Source: Micrococcaceae bacterium Sec5.8 (lineage in GTDB: Bacteria > Actinomycetota > Actinomycetes > Actinomycetales > Micrococcaceae). Taken from it: a stretch of 64,000 bases of DNA. The stretch lies in contig CP143429.1 of the NCBI GenBank assembly GCA_039636775.1, forward strand, positions 186,001 through 250,000, written 5' to 3'. Below the pieces are notes generated by a model, which was not told where the DNA came from, ran no database searches, and saw only the letters and a program-made list of their open reading frames with translations. Shown one piece after another: positions 35,122 to 42,999 of the stretch. The stretch's first letter is position 1. Every line of letters begins with the position of its first letter. The position numbers and the translations under genes are program-made.

Positions 35122-36636
35122 ATGGACGTCGGAACGAACGGTGCTGGTCCCCAACGGGGAAGCGTGCAAGGTCAGGACTCGAACCGTTGGCGCGCTCTCG
35201 TTGTCATTGCTTTGGCGCAGCTTATGGTCGTTCTCGACGGATCGATCGTAAACATCGCGCTGCCCTCCATCCAGGCAGACCTGGGCATCACCGATGATAA
35301 CCGTCAATGGATCATTACCGCCTACACCCTCGCGTTCGGCAGTCTTCTTCTGCTGGGCGGCCGGATCGCGGACTATGCAGGCCGAAAGCGGATGTTCATC
35401 ATCGGCCTCCTTGGCTTCGCAGTCGCCTCCGCGCTTGGCGGGCTCCTGCCTCAGGCCGGCGCGTTGGCCGGGGTCATTTTCGCATCGCGTGGTCTTCAGG
35501 GGTTGTTCGCGGCCCTGCTTGCTCCGGCGGCCCTCTCGCTGATCAGCGTCACCTTTTCCGATTCCAAAGAACGCGCGCGAGCCTTCGGCGTCTATGGGGC
35601 CATTGCCGGTGGAGGCGCAGCAATTGGGTTGATCCTGGGCGGGGTACTTACGGAGTACGCGAGCTGGAGGTGGTGCCTGCTGGTGAACGTGCCAATCTCT
35701 GTGATCGCCGCCGTCCTGGCCGTCTACTTTGTTCGGGAGTCGCGCACCCCCGGCCGGCCTCGTTATGACGTTCCCGGGGCACTGACCGTCACGGCGGGTC
35801 TCTTCTTTCTCGTCTACGGGATCAGTCAGGCCGAAAGCTCCGGGTGGGGAAGTAGCGCGACGGCGGGGTACCTCGCCCTTGCAGTTGTTCTTCTCGTGTC
35901 CTTCGTCGTTATCCAGACGAGGTCGGCTGCGCCGATGCTTCCGTTGCGGATTATCCGCAACCGGCAGCGCGGCGGTGCATATCTTGCCGCGTTCTTCGTC
36001 GGCACAGGCGGCTTGTCGTTCTTCCTATTCCTGTCCTACTTCCTGCAGCTCATTCTCCGGCTCACTCCGGTTCAGTCAGGCCTGTCCTTCCTGCCATTCT
36101 CCGCCGGGGTGATCCTCAGCGCCGGAATTGCCAGTCAGCTCCTACCCAGATTCGGACCGCGTTTTGTGACGTTCACCGGCTTCATGCTCATGTCCGGGGC
36201 GATGCTCGGATTTGCCCAGCTCACACCCTCAAGCTCATACCTGAGCGCGGTGCTCCCGTTCATGATTCTGGCCAGCCTCGGCTTCGGTCTTATTTTCGTG
36301 CCGTTGTCTTCGACTGCCCTGTCCGCAGTAGAAGTCAGGGACAGCGGGATTGCCTCCGCAACGCTCAACACCAGTCAACAAATCGGCGGAACCATCGGCA
36401 TCGCGGCCCTCAACACCGTCGCGGCGTCGATGACCACCCGCTATGCCTCAGACCATACGTTGAATGCTCCCACTCCCGACGCGCTCGTCGTCGGCTACGT
36501 GGCAGCCTTCGAGATCAGCTCGGTGGTGTTGCTGCTCATGGGGATTGCTTGGGTCTTCATCATCGGCAAGAACAGTCGGCTTACCGATGACCACGTTGGG
36601 GCCAAAGCCAGCGCAACGCCAGCGCCTTCGGCCTGA
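35122..36636 (+). CDS. DHA2-family (EmrB/QacA) drug:H+ antiporter
   Basis: 504 residues with ~14 hydrophobic segments. The DHA2 hallmarks are VVLDGSIVNIALPSIQADLG in helix 1, GGRIADYAGRKRMFIIG in the 2-3 loop, and the motif-C-like GVYGAIAGGGAAIGLILGG. It exports hydrophobic or cationic compounds using proton motive force. The first gene of a two-gene operon with an SDR 16 bp downstream; controlled by the divergent TetR. Confidence 0.92.
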   Translation: MDVGTNGAGPQRGSVQGQDSNRWRALVVIALAQLMVVLDGSIVNIALPSIQADLGITDDNRQWIITAYTLAFGSLLLLGGRIADYAGRKRMFIIGLLGFAVASALGGLLPQAGALAGVIFASRGLQGLFAALLAPAALSLISVTFSDSKERARAFGVYGAIAGGGAAIGLILGGVLTEYASWRWCLLVNVPISVIAAVLAVYFVRESRTPGRPRYDVPGALTVTAGLFFLVYGISQAESSGWGSSATAGYLALAVVLLVSFVVIQTRSAAPMLPLRIIRNRQRGGAYLAAFFVGTGGLSFFLFLSYFLQLILRLTPVQSGLSFLPFSAGVILSAGIASQLLPRFGPRFVTFTGFMLMSGAMLGFAQLTPSSSYLSAVLPFMILASLGFGLIFVPLSSTALSAVEVRDSGIASATLNTSQQIGGTIGIAALNTVAASMTTRYASDHTLNAPTPDALVVGYVAAFEISSVVLLLMGIAWVFIIGKNSRLTDDHVGAKASATPAPSA

Positions 36637-36652
36637 AGAAAGGAATTTATCA

Positions 36653-37549
36653 ATGTCTTCGTTCGGAACGGTACGAAATGACTGGAAACCCGGAACACTG
36701 ACTTCTGAGCAGACCGCCTATCAGGGTCTCCGGGTCGCGATTTTCGGGGGCACGGGCGGCCTCGGCCGGGCCATCGCGAGCGCCCTGCTGCGCAACGGGG
36801 CGCAGGTCACCGTCGTCGGGAGGTCACTCAAGGACCCACCCCACCCGCTGAGGTCCTTCGTCCCGGCAGACCTGTCGTCCTTGAACAACGCCCGCCAGGT
36901 GGCCCGCGACCTGCCGGCCGAATCCTTCGACGCAGTCCTGCTCACCCATGGGATCTTTGCGGGACGGACGCGCGAAGTCACCCCGGAAGGGGTGGAGAAG
37001 GATCTGGCCACGAGTGCGCTGAGCCGATGGGTGATTGCTCAGGAACTGGCGCCAAGGCTGGGGCGGGAAAGGACCCCGGGTCGACAGAAGCCGCGCCTCT
37101 TCGTCTGGGGGTTCCCCGGCGGCGAACGCGTCCTGGATCTCACAGACATTCAATCGATCCGAAACTACCGCTGGCAGACAGCCCACGGCAACACGGTCGT
37201 GTTCAACGAGGCTCTGGTCCACCATGCTGCCGCTCGGTTTCCTGACATCAACGTGTTCGGCATGAATCCGGGCATCATCAAGACCAACATCATGGCCGGT
37301 GTCCTCGGACAAGCGACCTTGAAACTGCGAGCACAGCAAACCCTTATCGGCCTGGTGTTCCAGAGCGCGGAGGCCTACGCAGAAAAAATGGTCCCCCTGG
37401 TGGCCCATCCCGCACTGGAAGACAGATCGGGCGCCCTATTCAATCGGCATGCCCAACCAATAGAACCCAACCCCTGGCTGATTGCCGACGACCACCGGGA
37501 CCAGGTAGTCGAAGCCGCGGAAACCATGTCCGCCCGAATCCTTGGTTAG
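36653..37549 (+). CDS. Atypical SDR-fold oxidoreductase
   Basis: 298 residues from ATG 36653 with AAAGGA upstream. It has a Rossmann nucleotide site, VAIFGGTGGLGRAIA, near residue 30, and a VLLTHGIF strand in place of NNAG. I find no YxxxK catalytic pair; the corresponding region reads IRNYRWQTAHGNTVVFNEA, with Tyr but no Lys four residues on. The PGIIKTNI segment after it matches the SDR PG motif. It may be a reductase with altered chemistry or a non-catalytic NAD(P) binder. Co-transcribed with the DHA2 pump. Confidence 0.8.
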   Translation: MSSFGTVRNDWKPGTLTSEQTAYQGLRVAIFGGTGGLGRAIASALLRNGAQVTVVGRSLKDPPHPLRSFVPADLSSLNNARQVARDLPAESFDAVLLTHGIFAGRTREVTPEGVEKDLATSALSRWVIAQELAPRLGRERTPGRQKPRLFVWGFPGGERVLDLTDIQSIRNYRWQTAHGNTVVFNEALVHHAAARFPDINVFGMNPGIIKTNIMAGVLGQATLKLRAQQTLIGLVFQSAEAYAEKMVPLVAHPALEDRSGALFNRHAQPIEPNPWLIADDHRDQVVEAAETMSARILG

Positions 37550-37763
37550 GGGCATTCCCGCAAACGAGTGCTCGGCCAGCCTAAAAACGCCGCCGCCATC
37601 CACGGTCAAGCCGGTGAGCCGCTGTACTGGAGGTCTGTGGTGTCGAGGAGGTGTGATCGGTTATCCGCTACGGTATCGCCCACCAACATCAGCCAGGGCA
37701 ACGTTTCTACTGAAGATCCCTGATCCACGAGGCACGACTGCTTCCGCCTGAGTAGTTACTTAG

Positions 37764-38558
37764 TCATTCGATAAGAGAGGCCAGGAACACCTGCCACGTC
37801 AGCAGGGATTTCGCCGCGAGACTCAGCACCAGATACGTTTTCTCACCGAACGCATAGTTGGCCCACGGGCCTATTTCCCGGTACTGAAGCCACTGAGTGA
37901 GTCCGAAGCAGAAAAAGAGAACGCCCTGAATCGCCAAGATGACGAAGATGTACTCCGGTGCGTCGGAGTACAGCGGGATGTTAAGGCCCATCGCCAACCA
38001 CGGAGTCACTCCAACCAGCGTGCCGAACCAAAACGGGACCATCGTGGTCGCTGTTCGGCCCGGGGGGTTCATTCGCTCTTGAAGGTATCCGAACAGAATC
38101 ATCGCGACGTTGGCACCCCCGACGACGATGAGAGCGTTGATAGTCACGATGCCCCAGTAAAGCGCGATCACGATGACCATAAGTGTCGCGCTGAACGAGT
38201 ACTCGACCCACCGGAACCGGTTGATGCCGCGCTGGAGGTCACGCTCATAGATTCTGCGGCCGAGCGTCGCCGTCAGCAGGTGATCAATGCCAGCCAGGGC
38301 GAGGAATGCCACGAGGACATACCCGATCGTCAGCCCGAACAGCGTCGAAGTTACGAGTCCGCCCTCCTCTCCGGCTCCGGGAGGACCATCGACATACGAA
38401 GCAAGCACCGGAATCGCGAAGTCGTTCGTCAGGAAGAAAAGCACGGCAGCCTGACCGAGGTGCAGTCCTGCGAGTGCGATGTTCCACCGCCGTAAGCCTC
38501 GAAGGCGTTCGGGAGTCACGCCCGTCGCAATCGACGGCGATGCCAAGGCTTGGGTCAC
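37764..38558 (-). CDS. Heliorhodopsin
   Basis: 264-residue seven-helix retinal protein of the heliorhodopsin family, whose N-terminus faces the cytoplasm, opposite to other rhodopsins. The retinal lysine is K250 in LSLAAKSLLTWQVF (helix 7). The Schiff-base counterion is E119 in RWVEYSFSATLM (helix 3). Polar residues matching the retinal-pocket histidines are H33 (AGLHLGQA) and H93 (GIDHLL). The helix-1 segment RRWNIALAGLHLGQAAVLFF is also typical, and there is no proton-pump DTE/NDQ motif. Start is GTG 38558 with AAGGGG upstream. Heliorhodopsins do not pump ions in most tests; sensing, transport or enzyme modulation has been proposed. No retinal-synthesis genes are in the window. It shares a promoter/operator design with the DHA2 operon. 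Confidence 0.93.
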   Translation of the reverse strand: MTQALASPSIATGVTPERLRGLRRWNIALAGLHLGQAAVLFFLTNDFAIPVLASYVDGPPGAGEEGGLVTSTLFGLTIGYVLVAFLALAGIDHLLTATLGRRIYERDLQRGINRFRWVEYSFSATLMVIVIALYWGIVTINALIVVGGANVAMILFGYLQERMNPPGRTATTMVPFWFGTLVGVTPWLAMGLNIPLYSDAPEYIFVILAIQGVLFFCFGLTQWLQYREIGPWANYAFGEKTYLVLSLAAKSLLTWQVFLASLIE

Positions 38559-38603
38559 GGCGTTGCCCCTTGGTTCGTTGGTAGGACGTTGTTGCTACGC
38601 CCT

Positions 38604-38658
38604 CTAATTGAACGACTGTTGAATTAAAATTTTAGAGATGGCTACGATTGCATGTCAA
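38604..38658 (-). promoter_or_regulatory. Promoter and TetR-type operator of the heliorhodopsin gene
   Basis: On the minus strand TTGACA (38653-38658), 18-bp spacer, TAAAAT (38629-38634). Just downstream is the operator-like sequence at 38604-38624. Read on the plus strand, ATTGAACGACTGTTGAATT matches the DHA2 operator ATTAAACAGCTGTTGAAAT at 15 of 19 bases. The bases around the -35 also match (TCCTTGACA...CAAT..TAGC). Confidence 0.7.
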
Positions 38659-38689
38659 GGACCTCTAGGCCGGAATGTGCCAACGACCA

Positions 38690-38790
38690 GTGCACGAGCA
38701 GGTCGCCGAAGGGGGACGAGCGAAAGCAAACAATAGATCGTTGAAGCCTCTAGCCGAGCACGGGTATCAGCGGACCACCATGCCCGCGAA
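38690..38790 (+). pseudogene. Decayed 5' fragment of a tetR gene
   Basis: 38701-38780 aligns with the start of the intact tetR at 34430-35026, including near-identical ACGAGCGAAAGC and GCCGAGCACGGGTATCAGCG. Translated, it gives TSESKQ, a TAG stop (38734), IVEAS, then after a ~11-bp deletion AEHGYQRTTM. Stop and frameshift make it non-functional. It is divergent from the heliorhodopsin gene, exactly where the intact tetR sits relative to the DHA2 gene. Confidence 0.75.
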
Positions 38791-39133
38791 GTCACGGACT
38801 TCGTCGTGGCCTTGGACATCGCCGGACAAATCCACCAACAAGTTCTGACGCTCCCGCCCGGCACTCGAATAAGCGACATCCCTCTGTCGTAACTATTGAC
38901 CTCGTCAACCCGTGATCGCGATTGTTGGCTCGGTCAGCCATTGGCGGTAGGACATGGCGAGGTTGTCGTTTCGGATCAGGCCCCGTTCCAGGAGGGAAAT
39001 TCTGGACGGTCATCGGCCGATCTGTGCTGCGGCGCTGGCCAGGATCAGGTCGAGGTCGTTGCGCTTTCGGCCGAGGTCGGTGATGCCTGGCGCTGCTTGG
39101 GGGTTGGTGATCTGACGGTGGATTTTCCGGGCG

Positions 39134-39322
39134 GCCTAGCGTATTGATGGCCGCGGTGCGGGCCTTAACTGCCGAGGTGCGCCCGGTACGCAGGATTCGC
39201 AGGCATCCAACCGGACCGTTCTTGCCTTTGGGGATTGACGTGGCACCGCCGTCGAGCACCGATTGAGCGGCCTGGCAGGCGTCCAGCGGATCGGGCTTGC
39301 CCTTCAGCCGACACCGTGCCAC
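39134..39322 (-). pseudogene. IS110-family transposase fragment
   Basis: About 63 codons resembling the N-terminal half of IS110 transposases: KPDPLDACQAAQSVLDGGAT, then IPKGKNGPVGCLRILR and TSAVKARTAAINTL. Both ends of the gene are missing. The flanks from 38790 to 39470 hold no other supported gene, although a frame ending at a TAA at 38890 has a loosely SDR-like tail. Confidence 0.7.
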
Positions 39323-39470
39323 CGAGTGTCACCGGGGACGAATCTAGACACTCGATTCGGTAATGACCGCCGCCGCGGCCTTACAAACAACATTTTAAAA
39401 CCGATAGGTAGACCTGCGATGCGCAGGTGCCCAACCGGCAACACTTCCGCAGAAATCAAGGGGTTTAAAG

Positions 39471-41291
39471 ATGTTTACGATCAGGCGGCTTGGCGTCATT
39501 GCCGCCACCACCCTCGCGCTCTCTCTGGGTGCCGGAGCTGCAACCACCCCGGCCATCGCCGCACAGCGGGCTCTGGCGCCGGGCGCTTCTTCGGCGACCA
39601 TCGGTGGATACACCGTCGACGGCTTGACCTACATCAAGTGGAACGCCGACCGCGACAAGCTCGGTGACCCCCTGGAGTGGAAAACCTGCAACGGCGTCGG
39701 CTGCTCACAGCGCTTCCAGAAAGGATGGGTCCTCTGGACCCAGAGGACCGGCGCGCAGATTGTGTCCGGCGGCCCCATGGCCACAAGGTATTCGGCCAGC
39801 GGCTGGACCAAGAGCTGGATGGGGTATCCCACCAGCGAACCCATTGACCTCCGCCGCGGAAAGTACCAAGCCTTCCAAAGCGGCGCCATGTACTGGTCGG
39901 AGACCGCCGGCGCCCATGTTGTTCACGGCGGCGTCCGGGGCTTCTACGCGTCCCACGGACCCAGCGAGAACGGCCTCCTGGGCTACCCGACGTCCGAAGA
40001 AACCGCAGTTCCCGGCGGTGTCAGCCAGGACTTCGAGGGCGGCAAGATTTACTGGTCCAGCTCCACGGGTGCGACATCTGCCACCCGAAACGGCGAAATC
40101 CAGAATTACTATGCTGCTTCCAACGGCTGGGTGGGCCTGCCCGACAGCGATCTCTACAACCTCTCGGTCCGGGGCGGGAAATTCCAGTCCTTCCAGAGGG
40201 CTGCTGTGTACTGGTCCCAGCTCAGCGGCACCCATGCGGTGTTCGGCGGCATCCGGGCCTACTACGCCACGCACGGCCCGAGTGAGAACGGCTTCCTGGG
40301 GTACCCGACGTCCGATGAAATCGGTGTCACCGGCGGGGTCCGCCAGGACTTCGAGGGCGGAAAGATCTACTGGGCCGACTCCGGGACCAATACATTTTCC
40401 ACCACCAAGGGCGACATCCAGACCTACTGCGAGGCTAAGGGTGGCCCCAACTCCTCCCTGGGCCTGCCGATCAGCGACGAAATCTCCTGGAACGGCGGCT
40501 ACTACCAGCGCTTCAAGGGTGGTGTGATCACTTGGGGTCCGGGGGTCGGGCCCAAGCTGATTACCGCGGCGGACTTCAACCTGATGGCAGGTAACTTCGC
40601 CAAGTACGGTTGGCCGATCGCGGATTCCTGGACGGACGCCACGGGCTCACACACCCAGTTCCAGAAGGGTGTCATCGACACAGCGGTTCCGGCGAAGGCT
40701 CCGGTCTACCCGTTCACCAATGTGCTGGCCACGGCCAAGTCGGTGGTGCTCTACGGTGACTCGCAGCTCGACGACGACTCGTGGAGCGAGCAGGGCGCCC
40801 GTGCCATGGGATTCACAGATCAGGCTACGCAGTTGGCCTATGGCGGAATGGGTTACTCGACCCGAAACGCATGGGCCGGAGGCACAGGCTGGACGGCCGT
40901 CCAGAACAAGTTGATCCCCTTCCCGGGGGGTACGCCCGGGCTGGTGCTGGTCTCGCTGGGTGGGAACGATGCCTCCTCGGGACAGTCCGATGCCCAGGTG
41001 ATCGCCTCCAGCACCGCACTCTGGGCGAAGCTGAAGGAGATCTACCCGAACAGCAAGATCGTGATCAACGGTGTTATGTCCCGCAGCGATACAAGCCATA
41101 CCCAGCGCCGCCACATCGACGCTGTTCTTGGAGCAAACGCCAAGCGGCTGGGAGTCACGTACATCTCCGTCGCAGGTCTTGCCAGCACAGCCGGCGCAGA
41201 GTACCGGGACAACGTCCACCTGACGCAGAACGGGCACAACACCGTATCCAGGCTGTACATCCCGATGCTGAAGGCTGCACTCGGAAAGTAA
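39471..41291 (+). CDS. Secreted LGFP-repeat protein with a C-terminal SGNH hydrolase
   Basis: 606 residues. A Sec signal peptide (MFTIRRLGVIAATTLALSLG..., cleavage near residue 31 after AIA) leads to about seven LGFP-type repeats (residues ~80-400; LGYPTSEE, LGYPTSDE, VGLPDSDL, LGLPISDE). These usually anchor proteins at the actinobacterial wall. Residues ~415-606 are an SGNH/GDSL hydrolase: S431 in YGDSQ, the block-III GGND, and D580-x-x-H583 in DNVHLT. It probably removes acyl groups from surface glycans or other envelope esters. Start ATG follows AAGGGG. A strong terminator follows. Confidence 0.88.
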   Translation: MFTIRRLGVIAATTLALSLGAGAATTPAIAAQRALAPGASSATIGGYTVDGLTYIKWNADRDKLGDPLEWKTCNGVGCSQRFQKGWVLWTQRTGAQIVSGGPMATRYSASGWTKSWMGYPTSEPIDLRRGKYQAFQSGAMYWSETAGAHVVHGGVRGFYASHGPSENGLLGYPTSEETAVPGGVSQDFEGGKIYWSSSTGATSATRNGEIQNYYAASNGWVGLPDSDLYNLSVRGGKFQSFQRAAVYWSQLSGTHAVFGGIRAYYATHGPSENGFLGYPTSDEIGVTGGVRQDFEGGKIYWADSGTNTFSTTKGDIQTYCEAKGGPNSSLGLPISDEISWNGGYYQRFKGGVITWGPGVGPKLITAADFNLMAGNFAKYGWPIADSWTDATGSHTQFQKGVIDTAVPAKAPVYPFTNVLATAKSVVLYGDSQLDDDSWSEQGARAMGFTDQATQLAYGGMGYSTRNAWAGGTGWTAVQNKLIPFPGGTPGLVLVSLGGNDASSGQSDAQVIASSTALWAKLKEIYPNSKIVINGVMSRSDTSHTQRRHIDAVLGANAKRLGVTYISVAGLASTAGAEYRDNVHLTQNGHNTVSRLYIPMLKAALGK

Positions 41292-41307
41292 CCAGGCACG
41301 AGAGAAG

Positions 41308-41341
41308 ACCCCCACTGGGAAACCGGTGGGGGGCCTTATTT
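41308..41341 (+). terminator. Rho-independent terminator after the SGNH hydrolase gene
   Basis: CCCCCACTGG and CCGGTGGGGG pair (one G-U) around GAAA, followed by CCTTATTTT, a proper T-rich tail. Confidence 0.85.
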
Positions 41342-41343
41342 TG

Positions 41344-41775
41344 ATGTCAGGGGCGGGAAAGACAACTGTGCTGCATGAGTTGTCCCGGCGGGGCTACCGA
41401 ACGATCGACACCGACTACGACGACTGGGTGCTTCCTGACGGAACATGGGATGAACCGCGCATGTCGGCACTTCTCGCGTCTGATTCGTCCCTGGTTGTTT
41501 CAGGGACTGTCGAGAATCAAGGTCGCTTCTATGACCGCTTCTCCGTTGTTGTTCTCCTGAGCGCGCCGGTAGAAGTCCTCATCGAGCGAGTCTCGGTTCG
41601 TACGAACAATACCTACGGCAGCTCAGAGGCTGACCAGTCCGCGATCCGCCAATACGTTCTCGACGTCGAACCGCTGCTTCGAAACGGCGCGACCCTCGAA
41701 CTCGATGGCCGTCGACCGGTGACAGAACTGGCGGATGAGGTTGAACGTCTAATCGCGGCGCCCGATCAGATCTGA
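41344..41775 (+). CDS. P-loop kinase-like protein, probably truncated at the N-terminus
   Basis: 143 residues from ATG 41344. The Walker A region reads MSGAGKTTVLHEL, lacking the first Gly and the beta-strand that normally precede it in this AAA/adenylate-kinase-like family. The rest looks intact: DTDYDDWVLPDG, a strand VVVLLSAP, and an Arg-containing lid (LIERVSVRTNN). The gene begins inside the T-run of the preceding terminator, so its natural 5' end and promoter seem to have been lost by a junction near 41340. Function of full-length relatives is uncertain. Confidence 0.55.
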   Translation: MSGAGKTTVLHELSRRGYRTIDTDYDDWVLPDGTWDEPRMSALLASDSSLVVSGTVENQGRFYDRFSVVVLLSAPVEVLIERVSVRTNNTYGSSEADQSAIRQYVLDVEPLLRNGATLELDGRRPVTELADEVERLIAAPDQI

Positions 41776-41802
41776 CGCCCGTTCAAGGATCCTTGGGTTC
41801 TT

Positions 41803-42999
41803 GCGGTGATTGCAACACTTAGCGGATGGGTGTTGTTATGGCGGGGTATTCAATTCATTTGAGGCCTGATCTCTTGCAGGTTTTTTGGGCCGGGATGCAG
41901 GCGGGTGAGTTCATCACCGATGCCGTGGTTCCGATCAATACGAGCCGGCGTACCGGGCGTAGGGTCTTGGCCGAGGCCGGTGGTGTCAGGCCCCGGCGGG
42001 GCCGTGATCTGAAGGGCCGGTGTCTGACCTTCGCTCAGCGCGAGGAGATCGCAATACTGCGTGCCCAGGGACAATCTCTGCGGCAGATCGGAGCGGTGGT
42101 CGGCAGAGCGGCCTCCACGGTTTCCAGGGAGTTGCGGCGCAACTCGGTGGCAGGAATGCCCTACCGGGCGAGCTCAGCGCACGCACTGGCCTATGAGCGG
42201 GCCTCGCGTCCGAAACCAGCGAAACTGCACACGAACACCGTGCTGCGTGCGAAGGTGGAAGATGACCTGAAAAAGAAGTACTCACCCGAGCAGATCGCAG
42301 GACGACTCCGGGTTGAGTTCCCCGATGAGCCGGAGATGAGGGTGTCACCCGAGACGATCTACCAGTCCCTTTACGTCCAGTCCCGCGGGGCGCTGAAGCG
42401 CGATCTGACCGCGTGCCTGCGCACCGGGCGGGCTATCAGGCAGCCCTGCCGCAAGGCCGGCCAGCGCAAGAACCGGATCCCCGGAATGATCAACATTTCC
42501 GAACGTCCCCCCGAAGTTCAGGACCGGGCCGTGCCCGGGCATTGGGAAGGCGACCTCATCATCGGCAAAGGGAATCAGTCCGCGATTGGAACGCTGGTCG
42601 AGCGGACCACTAATTACACGATGCTCGTACACCTGCCGGACGGGTACAAGGCCGAGCAGATGCGTGATGCACTGACCGCGAAGATCAAGACACTCCCCGA
42701 GTCGCTGCGGCATTCCCTGACCTGGGACCAAGGCATCGAGATGCAGGACTGGAAAACCGTGAAGATCGACACCGGCATCGAGATCTACTTCTGCGACCCA
42801 CACTCGCCCTGGCAGCGCGGCATCAACGAAAACACCAACGGCCTGCTGCGCCAATATTTCCCCAAGGGCACCGACCTGAGCATCCACAGCCCCGCAGACC
42901 TCGACTGGGTTGCCCAGGAACTCAACGACCGACCGCGCAAAAGACTAGAGTTCAAGAAACCGATCGAACTGATCGAAAACCTCCTGTTGCAATGACCGC
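41803..42999 (+). mobile_element. IS30-family insertion sequence, complete
   Basis: One transposase gene flanked by terminal inverted repeats: 41803-41817 (GCGGTGATTGCAACA) and 42985-42999, whose complement is GCGGTCATTGCAACA, one mismatch. Length ~1.2 kb is normal. I could not settle the target duplication. The right end lies at the 3' end of the DUF222/HNH gene. Confidence 0.85.
41826..42995 (+). CDS. IS30-family transposase
   Basis: 389 residues. An N-terminal helix-turn-helix (LTFAQREEIAILRAQGQSLRQIGAVVGRAASTVSREL) binds the ends. The DDE catalytic core has D243 (GHWEGDLI), D301 (LTWDQGIE) and E335 (NENTNGLLRQYFPKGTDL), all typical of IS30. The frame is intact, so the element may be active. 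Confidence 0.93.
   Translation: MGVVMAGYSIHLRPDLLQVFWAGMQAGEFITDAVVPINTSRRTGRRVLAEAGGVRPRRGRDLKGRCLTFAQREEIAILRAQGQSLRQIGAVVGRAASTVSRELRRNSVAGMPYRASSAHALAYERASRPKPAKLHTNTVLRAKVEDDLKKKYSPEQIAGRLRVEFPDEPEMRVSPETIYQSLYVQSRGALKRDLTACLRTGRAIRQPCRKAGQRKNRIPGMINISERPPEVQDRAVPGHWEGDLIIGKGNQSAIGTLVERTTNYTMLVHLPDGYKAEQMRDALTAKIKTLPESLRHSLTWDQGIEMQDWKTVKIDTGIEIYFCDPHSPWQRGINENTNGLLRQYFPKGTDLSIHSPADLDWVAQELNDRPRKRLEFKKPIELIENLLLQ

Noticed and set aside
37550..37763. Possible gene or transposase relic between the SDR and heliorhodopsin genes
   Set aside because: Only short frames without recognisable motifs; convergent intergenic region.
37764..38558. Proton-pumping (type 1) rhodopsin
   Set aside because: Helix 3 has the heliorhodopsin RWVEYS pattern with Glu as counterion, no DTE/DTD-like pump triad, and helix 7 is the heliorhodopsin AKSLLTWQ type.
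38781..38892. SDR C-terminal fragment ending at TAA 38890
   Set aside because: The frame has a loosely SDR-like tail but no firm motif, so I left it as a hint only.
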